Shown here piece after piece: positions 16,630-25,435 of a stretch of DNA of 64,000 nucleotides. The position numbers and the translations under genes were made by a program. This stretch comes from DATMRF01 sp035566435 (lineage in GTDB: Bacteria > Verrucomicrobiota > Verrucomicrobiia > Limisphaerales > UBA8199): assembly GCA_035566435.1 (NCBI GenBank), contig DATMRF010000060.1:1-64000 (forward strand), read 5' to 3'. The first letter of the stretch is position 1. Every line of letters begins with the position of its first letter. The notes beneath the pieces are model-generated. The model saw only the letters and a list, made by a program, of their open reading frames with translations. It was not told the origin of the DNA and did not search any database.

Positions 16630-17113
16630 GCTCCACGCAACGGCGAAGTCCCTCACCCAAACGCCCTGGCATAAGGCGCCGTTTGCCGCCACCGCCGATT
16701 GGGAAAAGTACGGCGAATGCTTGTTCTGGGCGCCGCGCGTGATCAATCACGCAGGCCTTTATTACATGTTCGTTTGCGCGGGGAGCAATCGGGGTCACCA
16801 GTATAAGATTCAGCTACTAACTTCCCGCGACCTCTGGCACTGGGACCGGAGCCCGGCCAACCCACTGCTCATCGACGGCTTCGACGCGCGCGACCCGAAC
16901 GTCCTGCCCGACGGCCAGGAGTGGATTCTCTATTACACCGCGGCCTCGATCCCCGAAGGCGGCCATCACATCGTTGGCGCTGTAACGAGCACCGATTTGA
17001 CCCACTCGGCCAACCGCAACGTGGTGTTCACTCACCCACAGCGGGGAACATTTGGCGGACCTACCGAGTCCCCCTTCGTCGTGCGCCGTGGAAAAGACTG
17101 TAATGTCTTTTGA
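16630..17113 (+). pseudogene. Fragment of a GH43/GH32-like glycosidase
   Basis: One frame contains WHKAPFAATADWEKYGECLF, WAPRVINHAGLYYMFVCAG and DARDPNVLPDGQEWILYYTA, followed by TFGGPTESPFVVRRG. This is typical of the five-blade propeller of GH43/GH32-like enzymes (substrate-facing WAP and DP motifs). Both the signal-peptide region and the C-terminal blades are missing; the frame ends abruptly at 17113 after VRRGKDCNVF. It is the third gene fragment in a row. Confidence 0.6.
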
Positions 17114-17153
17114 CGACGTGTGAGCTCCCTGCTTGGAGTTATAGTGCTTAGCC

Positions 17154-18203
17154 ATGCTCGACCTGCAACTTCAGGCAGCAGCAACCGCGGCGGCGGCAGG
17201 ATTTCGGAGTCAAGGAAAGAAGCAGCCGCGATTCGCGGTTTGCCTTCGACCCGATCAACAACTCTCACGGCGTCGTCACTTTGTCGGCGCACCGGCGAAG
17301 GTCGCTGGCAACGTCAGACCGGGCTGGGGAAGCGGAAAGGTGGTTGTGGGGTTTACATTGATAGAACTCCTGGTGGTCATCGCGATCATCGCGATCCTGG
17401 CGGCAATGCTCCTCTCGGCCCTGAGCAAAGCAAAAACCAAAGCTCAGGGCATTGGGTGCATGAACAATACTCATCAGATTATGGTGGGTTGGCGAATGTA
17501 CGCCGATGACAACATCGACTTTCTGGCTCCGAATGACTACCCCTTTGAGTCAACCTTTGACGCGAATGCCAATCCCCCCATGAAAAGCTGGGTCTGCGGC
17601 AGCATGGACATCGGGACCGATCCGACAAACTCGGCTCTAGCGCTCATTCCCGGGTCGGTGCTGTCGCCTTCTGTCAGAAGCATTCCGGTTTACAGGTGCC
17701 CGGCGGACCGAAGCACCATGCGCAACGCGCCGAGATGGCGCAGCATGTCCATGAATTCGGCTGTCGGCACATGCTGGAATCCAACACTGCCAACACCCAC
17801 GAGTCGGCGGGGCATCGACCCAGTTGGAGGCGGCTTCCTGGCGAGCTCTGCCTACGACTCCGCGCAGAAGAGGTGGCAGTGTTATGCCAAGCTGTCCACC
17901 ATCCTGGCGCCTGGCCCCGCGATGCTCTGGGTGCTGGCGGATGAGCATCCGGATTCCATCAACGATCCCGTAGTAGCCGTTTGCTGCGGGCAGGCATACT
18001 TTGTCGATTTCCTTGCCAACTACCACAATGGCGCTTGCGGCCTGGCGTTTGCAGATGGGCATTCCGAGATCCGCAAGTGGCAAGGCTCGCAGCTCAGGCA
18101 AGGGCCGATTAATGGCCAACTCAACGTGCCCGTGAACTCGGGCGACCCGAATAACCTGAGGGATTGGGGTTGGTTGAAAGACCGAACCTCCGCTTTGCGG
18201 TAA
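17154..18203 (+). CDS. Pseudopilin, H-x9-DG type
   Basis: The conserved prepilin segment GFTLIELLVVIAIIAILAA is at about residues 65-83, with the +5 Glu. Then comes a small-residue helix (LLSALSKAKTKAQG) and a globular part ending in NYHNGACGLAFADGH, which is the H-x9-DG motif. As drawn, the leader is about 64 residues. A GTG at 17340, preceded by GGAAAG, would give a normal short leader and may be the true start. It sits next to a glycosidase remnant and ahead of a LamG protein. It is probably exported by a type II or pilus-like system encoded elsewhere. Confidence 0.82.
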   Translation: MLDLQLQAAATAAAAGFRSQGKKQPRFAVCLRPDQQLSRRRHFVGAPAKVAGNVRPGWGSGKVVVGFTLIELLVVIAIIAILAAMLLSALSKAKTKAQGIGCMNNTHQIMVGWRMYADDNIDFLAPNDYPFESTFDANANPPMKSWVCGSMDIGTDPTNSALALIPGSVLSPSVRSIPVYRCPADRSTMRNAPRWRSMSMNSAVGTCWNPTLPTPTSRRGIDPVGGGFLASSAYDSAQKRWQCYAKLSTILAPGPAMLWVLADEHPDSINDPVVAVCCGQAYFVDFLANYHNGACGLAFADGHSEIRKWQGSQLRQGPINGQLNVPVNSGDPNNLRDWGWLKDRTSALR

Positions 18204-18349
18204 GGCTGCGCCGAAGCGTCATATCGTTCGCATCGCGGCGCACCGCGCCGGCCGTTGAAAAGCTCAGCGTGCGGGAAGTTTTTGTGATTTACAGCATCTT
18301 GGTCACCAGATAAACGTAGTACCGCAAATACCCCACACGAATCTTGCTT

Positions 18350-20377
18350 ATGAAATCTCAAACAGGATCCCGTTTATGTTCCGCCCAGACGTTAATCACC
18401 GCCGCGGTCTGCTGGGCAATGGTCGCGGGCGAAGGATTGGTTGCCGCTGCCACGCCGGTTGTGGGGTTGTGGCGCTTCAACGAGGGAACCGGAACCAATA
18501 TCGCCGACTCCTCCGGATTCAACAACAACGGCACCCTTACGGGAGAGAATGGGAACGTCCCCGCCTGGGTCACCGGACAGGCCGGTTTTGGCGGTGCGCT
18601 CCGCTTCACCAACGATGGACTGAACCACGCCTACGTCGATATCCCGCCCAGCAGTTCACTCAGGATTGGCCTGACTGCCTCGAATGCCTGGACCATCACC
18701 GCCTGGGCCCATGAGAATTCCAACGGAACCGGCACTTTTGTTGACACTTATGGCCGAATACTGGTGTTAGACAACGGCACCGCGTTCCAGTTCGAATCGG
18801 GCGCGACAGGAGATGAAGAGATGTACACCTGGGATCGGACGTCCGGTGCCTGGCATTTCTTCTGGGGACTGGGCACGGTGGTGTCGCCGCTGTTGGACCA
18901 GTGGGTGCATTGGGCCGTGGTCTATGATGGGACTAACCTAACTCTCTACCGCAACGGAAACCAAGGTGCTCAAGGAGGCGTAGCGGCTAATCCGGTGACT
19001 GCCGCCCTGGCGTATGCCGGCTACGCCGGCGCGGTCCGGATCGGTTCGGAGCTCGGAGTGAATACTGCAGATCGTACCTGGAACGGCATGCTTGACGATG
19101 TCGCCGTATTCGCCGGCGCTCTCAGCGAGGCAGAGGTCCGGACAGTTATGACCGGCGACTTCTCGGCGTACCTGGGCGGCCCGGCCCGCATCATCACCCA
19201 ACCACAGAGCCAGACCGTCCAGCAAGGCGGCAACGTTAGTTTTAACGTGGTGGCCCAAGGCCTGGCGCCGGTAACCTACCAGTGGTACTTCGACGGCACC
19301 ACGGCGCTGGCCAAAGCAACGAACGCCACCTTGGCGCTGACCAATGCTCAGGCAAGCCAATCAGGAACATACTCGGTTACGGTCAGCAACTCGGTGGCGG
19401 TGGACCATAGCCAAGGCGCAGTCCTGATCGTGAATACCAACAAAGTGCTCCTGGTGGGGCTGTGGCGTTTTAACGAGGGCACGGGAACCAATCTCACCGA
19501 CTCCTCAGGTTTCAACAATAACGGAACCCTTGCCGGAGAGAATGGGAATGTCCCTGGCTGGGTAACCGGCCAAGCCGGATTTGGCGGTGCGCTGCGCTTT
19601 ACCAACGACGGAGTGAACCACGCCTTCGTCAACATACCAGGCAGCAGCTCCCTCCAGATTGGCCTGACCGCTACGAACCACTGGAGCGTCACCGCCTGGG
19701 CTTACGAAGATTCGGGCGGCACCGGCGTGTTTGTTGACACTTATGGCCGAATTCTGGTGCTGGACGATGGCACCGCGTTCCAGTTCGAATCGGGCGCGGC
19801 CGGGGACGAACAGCTTTACACGTGGGACCGGACCAGCACTTCGTGGCGTTTCGCTTGGGGTATAGGCTCCGTGGTATCACCGTTGTTGGATCAATGGGTG
19901 CATTGGGCGGTCGTCTATAATGGCACCAATCTGGTCATCTATCGCGACGGAAACCAGGGCCCACAGGGCGGCGCCGCCACCAACGCGGTAACCGCCGCCC
20001 TGGGTTATGTCGGCTATGTCGGCGCGGTCCGTCTCGGCTCGGAGCTCGGAGCGACTGCCGATCGAACTTGGAACGGCGTGCTGGACGACGTCGCCGTCTT
20101 TAACACCGCTCTGTCCGAAACCGATGTCCGAACGATCATGTCCGGCAATTTCAGCGGTTTCGTTACGCGGCCTCCGCTGTTGGTCAGCGTCAGCAATGGC
20201 AACGCGGTGCTGAGTTGGACCGCCATGCTGCCCGGCTTCCAGCTCGAGTCGAGTCCGAGCCTGTCGGCTCCGCAATGGAGCACCGTCACCACGCGTGCGG
20301 TCCAGCAGGGGCCGGTGCTCACCGTAAGCCTGCCCGCCAGCCCCACGCCGCGGTTCTTCCGCCTGGTAATCCAGTGA
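18350..20377 (+). CDS. Secreted protein with two LamG domains, an Ig-like domain and RFYR-type tail
   Basis: The 675-residue protein has a signal peptide (about residues 1-33). Two LamG/concanavalin-like lectin domains follow (GLWRFNEGTGTNIADSSGFN and GLWRFNEGTGTNLTDSSGFN), each about 230 residues and very alike. Between them is an immunoglobulin-like domain (QPQSQTVQQGGNVSF ... YQWYFDG). The C-terminus is the shared domain ending PRFFRLVIQ. ATG 18350 is preferred over TTG 18344. It is likely a surface or matrix glycan-binding protein. It is followed after 51 bp by a glycosidase-malectin gene on the same strand, so the two may form an operon. Confidence 0.82.
   Translation: MKSQTGSRLCSAQTLITAAVCWAMVAGEGLVAAATPVVGLWRFNEGTGTNIADSSGFNNNGTLTGENGNVPAWVTGQAGFGGALRFTNDGLNHAYVDIPPSSSLRIGLTASNAWTITAWAHENSNGTGTFVDTYGRILVLDNGTAFQFESGATGDEEMYTWDRTSGAWHFFWGLGTVVSPLLDQWVHWAVVYDGTNLTLYRNGNQGAQGGVAANPVTAALAYAGYAGAVRIGSELGVNTADRTWNGMLDDVAVFAGALSEAEVRTVMTGDFSAYLGGPARIITQPQSQTVQQGGNVSFNVVAQGLAPVTYQWYFDGTTALAKATNATLALTNAQASQSGTYSVTVSNSVAVDHSQGAVLIVNTNKVLLVGLWRFNEGTGTNLTDSSGFNNNGTLAGENGNVPGWVTGQAGFGGALRFTNDGVNHAFVNIPGSSSLQIGLTATNHWSVTAWAYEDSGGTGVFVDTYGRILVLDDGTAFQFESGAAGDEQLYTWDRTSTSWRFAWGIGSVVSPLLDQWVHWAVVYNGTNLVIYRDGNQGPQGGAATNAVTAALGYVGYVGAVRLGSELGATADRTWNGVLDDVAVFNTALSETDVRTIMSGNFSGFVTRPPLLVSVSNGNAVLSWTAMLPGFQLESSPSLSAPQWSTVTTRAVQQGPVLTVSLPASPTPRFFRLVIQ
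18458..20163 (+). repeat. Tandemly duplicated LamG coding segment
   Basis: Segments 18458-19175 and 19447-20163 encode near-identical LamG domains, and DNA identity is also high by eye. This points to a fairly recent internal duplication. An Ig-like module lies between the copies. Confidence 0.8.
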
Positions 20378-20428
20378 ACCGTCACGCTCTCTCGTGACAC
20401 CCCGTTTGCCACAGGCCCGGACAGGACG

Positions 20429-23080
20429 ATGACGTTGCTCCGTCAATCGCTGGCCAGGCGGGCCGTTGGGAACAGGCGTCGGTGCTGGGCAACGCCCTTG
20501 CGCCTGGTTTTCTTCGTCGCGCTCTTGCTCGCAGGCGGTGGATCTTCGACCAACGCCCCGGCAGCCACCAATCTGCCCGCCTACTACGCCCACCCCACCG
20601 GGCAGGACGCCTATGGCGTGATCGCCCCATGGTACCAAGGCTTGAACGGACAGTTGGACGAGCGCCTCACCATCGCGATCAACGTGTACAAACGCTATCC
20701 CTGGGTGGATAGACCGAAGGCTGTAATGGCCGCTCCGGATTTTGTTTATAACTCGCACTGGAGCATCAAACCCGATGGAACGATTCTGATTCCTCCAACC
20801 ACCGATTGGATGTGCGGTGACCTGTGCGCGCGCGCGTGGAGCATCGTGAAAGGGTTAACGGCGTATTACCAGTACAGCGGCGACCCTATCGCCTTCATCT
20901 ACATCCCGCTCGCGGTTGATTACATTCTCGACTTCGGCCTGACCGATGAAAAGGCGGATTGGCCCTTGTTTCCGATTAGCACTCCAACTCGCGGGAAAGC
21001 CTACGGCAAGTGCGATCCCTCGGGACGCAGCCAACTCGACCTGTGTGCCATCACGGGCGTTGAGGTGCTCCGGGCCCATAAACTCACGGGAAACCCTCGC
21101 TATCTCCAAATGGCCGAACATTGGGGGGATGTGTTCGCGGCGAAATGCCAATTCCGGGACCCTGAGCTTTCGCCCTGGAACCGTTACGTCGATCCGTCTG
21201 TGGTGGGCTGGTCGGATGTTCTGACCGGCACCACTTCATTGATCGCCGATTTCCTGGATGAATTGATCCGCATGGGCTACAGCGGCAAAGACGGAGCGCT
21301 CGTGAAAGCCAGGGATGCCGGCAGGCGCTTTCTAAACGAGAAGATGTTTCCCGCGTGGTTTGTGAACGACACCTGGGCCCGCACCTACTGGGACTGGGAC
21401 AACCCGATGATGTGCGGGATGGTCTCCATGTGCGCGGACCATTTCATGAAATACCCGGGAGCCTACCCCAACTGGCGCGCCGACCTCAGGAACATGCTCT
21501 CGCTCACCTGGAACCGCAACGGCGCCGACCCGGCCTCGCGCGGCGACGTTTACAGCGGCGCCTGGGCCTTTCCCGAATCGTCCGTCTGTTGCGGAACCTC
21601 CCTTTCCTACAACCAGTACACTGCCGGCCCGACTCTGATTCGTTATGGTGTTCTGGCCAATAGCGAATGGGCCCGCGAAATCGGCCGGCGCATGATGCTG
21701 ATGGCCACCTACGACAGCCTCCCCAACGGCGTGGTCAAAGACGGGCTCCTGGGCGACCAGGTGGCCACCGGTGAATGGTCAAACCTGGCGCATCCCTGGC
21801 CGCTATGTCAGGTCCTCGAAGCGATCGCCTGGCTGCCGCACCAGTTCGGCCCGAACCGTGAAAACCACATCGTACGCTCCACTTCCGTTGTCAAGGACGT
21901 TCTCTACGAGAAGGGCCGGCTCACCTACGAAACCTTTGATGCGCCAATGGATGCGCAGGACGTCCTGCGCCTGGCCTTTCAGCCGACACTGATTCAAGCG
22001 GATGGACGGCGTTTGAAGGAAAGCACCGCGTCGAACGCCAACAGCTACTCGGTCGAGCCGCTCCCGAACGGAGACTGCATCGTCATCATCAGGCACGCCG
22101 GCGCAAAGCGGCTCGTAGTCGAAGGTCCGGACCCGCAGCAGGTCGCCGACGACCCCGCCTTCTCCTCTGCCGGCGCCTGGACTGCGGTGAAAGACCGCGC
22201 AGATCTGGGCGGCGGGTTCAAGGCTGCGGGCGAAGCGGGCGCCGCGATGACCTTCAAGTTTAACGGCAACCAGGTCCGACTCATGGGTATGGTCGGCCCG
22301 GACGGCGGTTGGGCCGATGCCTTCGTGGATGGCGCGAAAGAACCCACCATCGTTGAATGTTGGAATCCTTCGGTTCGGCATCGACAACCGATATTCCTGA
22401 AAAAGGGCCTGACTAACGGCGACCACGAACTCAAGATCGTCGTGCGCGGCGAAAAAAATCCACTGGCTTCCGGGACCTTGGTCCGCGTGGATTCCGCCCA
22501 ATATTCAGCGGCGACTGGTGATGCTGGGTTCGGTTCAGGCGGTGGGCCGAAGGAGCCCCAACGGTTGCTCTTTGGTTACACCGGCCGGCACGACTATGTG
22601 GATTCACACGGTAACGCCTGGCACCCCGGAACGGAATTCGTGACACGCCTCGGATTCGGGGTCGATACTGTCGCTCGGTGCTGGTGGCTCGCCAGGCGCA
22701 GCATGTACATCGGCGGCACCGCCGATCCGGAGCTCTACCGCTATGGAGTCCACGCCCCCGAGTTTTGGGTGAACCTCACCGTCGCTCCTGGCAAGTACCT
22801 AGTGCGGCTGCATTGGGCGGACACACCGGAAACCCCGTGGGTGGAACGAGAAGGCAAATGGGAGCCGGTGTCGCGTCCGACCACCGTGGCCATCAACGGA
22901 ATAACGGTGGTCCAGGACCTGAACGTGCGCAACGAAGTCGGCACCTTCAAAGCCTACGTCCGAGAGTTCCCAGGCATCCGACCGCAGAATGGCTCGATTG
23001 AATTGCGGTTCAAGTCCACTTCAGGCCATGAGGCAATGATCCAGGCGGTTGAGTTGATCCCGGACCCAAAGGTCGATTAG
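20429..23080 (+). CDS. Secreted glycoside-hydrolase-like protein with malectin-like domain
   Basis: The 883-residue protein has an Arg-rich signal peptide (residues about 1-45). Residues 60-500 look like an alpha/alpha-toroid carbohydrate-active enzyme, with helical repeats and clusters of W, D and H such as DLCARAWSIVKGLTAYY, TYWDWDNPMM and PESSVCCGTSLSYNQYTAG. A beta-sandwich follows at about 590-700. A malectin-like carbohydrate-binding domain is at the C-terminus (LFGYTGRHDYVDSHGNAW ... VNLTVAPGKYLVRLHWAD). The GH family cannot be assigned from sequence alone; GH127-like or GH88/105-like folds are possible. It follows the LamG gene in the same direction. Confidence 0.7.
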   Translation: MTLLRQSLARRAVGNRRRCWATPLRLVFFVALLLAGGGSSTNAPAATNLPAYYAHPTGQDAYGVIAPWYQGLNGQLDERLTIAINVYKRYPWVDRPKAVMAAPDFVYNSHWSIKPDGTILIPPTTDWMCGDLCARAWSIVKGLTAYYQYSGDPIAFIYIPLAVDYILDFGLTDEKADWPLFPISTPTRGKAYGKCDPSGRSQLDLCAITGVEVLRAHKLTGNPRYLQMAEHWGDVFAAKCQFRDPELSPWNRYVDPSVVGWSDVLTGTTSLIADFLDELIRMGYSGKDGALVKARDAGRRFLNEKMFPAWFVNDTWARTYWDWDNPMMCGMVSMCADHFMKYPGAYPNWRADLRNMLSLTWNRNGADPASRGDVYSGAWAFPESSVCCGTSLSYNQYTAGPTLIRYGVLANSEWAREIGRRMMLMATYDSLPNGVVKDGLLGDQVATGEWSNLAHPWPLCQVLEAIAWLPHQFGPNRENHIVRSTSVVKDVLYEKGRLTYETFDAPMDAQDVLRLAFQPTLIQADGRRLKESTASNANSYSVEPLPNGDCIVIIRHAGAKRLVVEGPDPQQVADDPAFSSAGAWTAVKDRADLGGGFKAAGEAGAAMTFKFNGNQVRLMGMVGPDGGWADAFVDGAKEPTIVECWNPSVRHRQPIFLKKGLTNGDHELKIVVRGEKNPLASGTLVRVDSAQYSAATGDAGFGSGGGPKEPQRLLFGYTGRHDYVDSHGNAWHPGTEFVTRLGFGVDTVARCWWLARRSMYIGGTADPELYRYGVHAPEFWVNLTVAPGKYLVRLHWADTPETPWVEREGKWEPVSRPTTVAINGITVVQDLNVRNEVGTFKAYVREFPGIRPQNGSIELRFKSTSGHEAMIQAVELIPDPKVD

Positions 23081-23097
23081 CGCGGCCTCCGGCGAAA

Positions 23098-23712
23098 TCA
23101 TTCGGCCAGATCGACCACACAGCGGAATCCGATCCTGCTGCACCGACCCAATCCCGGCCAACTCCGCAGCAACTTGGTTGCGAAGTTCGACGGGCGCGGG
23201 CCGGCATCCATATACCAGCCTGAATCCTTAGCCGCGAACCAGGCGCCGCCACGAATGATGCAGAACCGCGTCCGCCCGTCGCTCCGCTCGCTTTCAGCCC
23301 ACTGCCAAACATTCCCGCACATGTCATAGCAGCCGAAAGGGGATCGACCGCGAGGAAACCGTTTCACGGCCGTAGTGGCGCCCGTCTCAGCCCCGTTGCA
23401 GTCTCCGGGTTCCATCGTCTCACCCCAGGGATAGTTCCGGCCGTCCGCTCCCTCGGCAGCGTACTGCCACTCCTCTTCAGTCGGAAGGCGTTTGCCGGCC
23501 CAAAGGGCATAGGAAAGAATCGGCATGGATGGCCACTCGCTCTTCAACGGCGGACCCCGCGACCGAAAAAAGAAATTGAAGCGCCTTGCGACAGTCGGTA
23601 AGCCCGTGTGTCCTGGGCGCCGAACGCCGGGTTGACAGAAGCACTGCACGGCCGATAATGAAGTTGAAGTATCAAGGGCCGCGACAATCGGCAGCAGTGA
23701 GATGGCGCTCAT
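23098..23712 (-). CDS. Truncated SUMF1/FGE-like protein
   Basis: Residues 65-204 match the C-terminal part of the formylglycine-generating/SUMF1 fold: AGKRLPTEEEWQYAAEGADG, NYPWGE, GCYDMCGNVWQW, IIRGGAWF and GRCSRIGFRCV. The family's N-terminal part, with the substrate-entry and first Ca-binding region, is replaced by about 60 unrelated residues. The product is therefore probably a decayed or chimeric copy. The active-site Cys pair of true FGEs is not evident. No sulfatase gene is nearby. Its start is immediately divergent from the third pseudopilin. Confidence 0.6.
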   Translation of the reverse strand: MSAISLLPIVAALDTSTSLSAVQCFCQPGVRRPGHTGLPTVARRFNFFFRSRGPPLKSEWPSMPILSYALWAGKRLPTEEEWQYAAEGADGRNYPWGETMEPGDCNGAETGATTAVKRFPRGRSPFGCYDMCGNVWQWAESERSDGRTRFCIIRGGAWFAAKDSGWYMDAGPRPSNFATKLLRSWPGLGRCSRIGFRCVVDLAE

Positions 23713-24540
23713 ATGGGAACCCGGGAACCGCGATGCGAAAGGCTGTCGGCCAGGTCGCCGGGAGAGCTGATCGCCTTTACGTTGATCGAATTGCTGGTCG
23801 TGATCGCGATCATTGCGATTCTCGCGGCGATGTTGCTCCCGGCGCTGGCGCGAGCGAAGGACAAAGCCAACCGTATTTCCTGCCTAAGCAATCTGCGTCA
23901 GATTGGATTGTTCGTGCAGTTTTACACCGACGAGAACCGGGACATATTCCCCGCGCACCGAAACCAGAACGAAACGGACAACGCAACAACCGCCCTGACG
24001 AATTGGTGGGGCACAGCCATCATCGGTTATGCGCGCAACCAGTCCAACCTCTTCCACTGCCCTGCCATCAAGGGCCAACAACTGGACAATGGCGTTCGCT
24101 GGGACTGGGCTTTCGACTGCCACAAAGTAGGTTACGGTATCAACAGTTACTTCAACTGCTTCTGGCCATATACGTCTGGTACGGTGACCGTAGGTGGAAT
24201 CGTGTTCGACACACGTCCTTGGTTCAAGCGGACCGCTGTCAAAAGCCCGGTGGACAACTTTCTCATCGGCGACGGCACGCCCAAAGCCGACGGTTACTGG
24301 AGTTCGAGCTGCTGGTGGCCGAATGCCTGTATGAACGAAAGATTGAGCATCAGCAAAGGCTTCGAAGGCGTGGACCAGGTGCGGCACCACAATCTCGGCG
24401 TCGCGCTGTTCACGGATGGTCATGCGGAAGCGAGGAAGGATGGGGCGATTAACCCCCCGGTGGATCCTGGGAGCGGCAGTCCTCAGGGATTGGTGAACTC
24501 GAGATACTGGGATCCATTGAAGAGAGGCGGGGAGCGGTAA
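23713..24540 (+). CDS. Pseudopilin, H-x9-DG type
   Basis: The 275-residue product has a 21-residue leader, then AFTLIELLVVIAIIAILAA with the +5 Glu and a small-residue helix (LLPALARAKDKANRISCLSN). The globular domain is rich in W, C and N. The H-x9-DG motif is at RHHNLGVALFTDGH. The residue before FTLIE is Ala rather than Gly, which is tolerated in some prepilins but unusual. It is the third such gene within 20 kb, and all three differ widely after the N-terminus, so they are separate family members and not recent copies. Confidence 0.85.
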   Translation: MGTREPRCERLSARSPGELIAFTLIELLVVIAIIAILAAMLLPALARAKDKANRISCLSNLRQIGLFVQFYTDENRDIFPAHRNQNETDNATTALTNWWGTAIIGYARNQSNLFHCPAIKGQQLDNGVRWDWAFDCHKVGYGINSYFNCFWPYTSGTVTVGGIVFDTRPWFKRTAVKSPVDNFLIGDGTPKADGYWSSSCWWPNACMNERLSISKGFEGVDQVRHHNLGVALFTDGHAEARKDGAINPPVDPGSGSPQGLVNSRYWDPLKRGGER

Positions 24541-24648
24541 GGGCCGTTGGGTCCGGATGCGAAGGCCGGAGCGTCCTGAATCGACTTCGCGCAAGTCCAT
24601 CAGCAGAGAAAATTCCTCGAATGGGCTGTTGAACTCCGCGTGGATGAA

Positions 24649-24921
24649 TTAGTTTGCCGTCAGCGTGTCCAGCGGCACGACTTCGCCGACGCGGGCCCGC
24701 TTGACGACCAGGCTTAGCGTCGTGCCATTCACCATGCGCGACGGCACTTTATACCCGGTACTGGTGCCTTCGAGGCGCTCACGTTTAGCTTCGAACCACT
24801 CCCGGGCGTGCTAGTGTTCTGGGTTCAAATGTTCCCGAAACGGCAGGCCGAACTCCGCGAGATACAGCTCGCCACCGTCGCTGGTTTTGAAGCGAAAATA
24901 ATCCACGTCCAACAGCGACAT
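24649..24921 (-). pseudogene. Small hypothetical gene with in-frame amber stop
   Basis: The frame from ATG 24921 reads MSLLDVDYFRFKTSDGGELY ... FREHLNPEH, then TAG. It continues without a shift as HAREWFEAKRERLEGTST ... VVKRARVGEVVPLDTLTAN to TAA at 24649. The two halves have matching composition and add up to 90 residues, so TAG probably replaced a Trp or Gln codon. The family is not recognised. Confidence 0.45.
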
Positions 24922-25089
24922 CGCTTTGCAATCCGGCGGCCCGGCAGGTGTCACGAGCCATTTCTAAATCGCCACTTGCGCAACGGCTTCTCCGAATTTG
25001 GCAGAATCAGGGCGTCAATTGGTTTCTAAATTAAGCGAGGTCGAACCCTGTGTTCCACCAATGGTGCAAATCTCGCTTCGCCCGGAGAG

Positions 25090-25236
25090 ATGCTCCATGA
25101 GATCAAAACACAGTTCAGCCGTCGACTGTCGCAGAAGTTTCCAAAGTACAAGTTGCTTCCGTCAGGATCGATACCCGATCTATTTCTCCAGGCGCTTCGA
25201 AAACGCGAAGCTGAACTATTTGAGATGGAGCCCTGA
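25090..25236 (+). CDS. Possible small ORF or gene remnant
   Basis: The 48-codon frame MLHEIKTQFSRRLSQKFPKY... to FEMEP is amphipathic and charged, and is preceded closely by GGAG. The frame stays open upstream, so it may be the 3' end of a decayed gene. No family is recognised. Confidence 0.25.
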   Translation: MLHEIKTQFSRRLSQKFPKYKLLPSGSIPDLFLQALRKREAELFEMEP

Positions 25237-25435
25237 ATTCGGGCGATCAAGGGATTGAGTTGCATTCCTTATGGGCCGCTTTATGGCATTGGTTTTTGCC
25301 AGCCCTTTAAGCCTTTCCCGGACGAGGAGCCTTTTCTGAGCCCCAATATGCTCCACCGCGCGGGCTAAATCCGTGTAAATTCCTTGGCGTTCCACAGATA
25401 AATGCGAGGCGTTATGGTTAGCACCGACGCTAACG

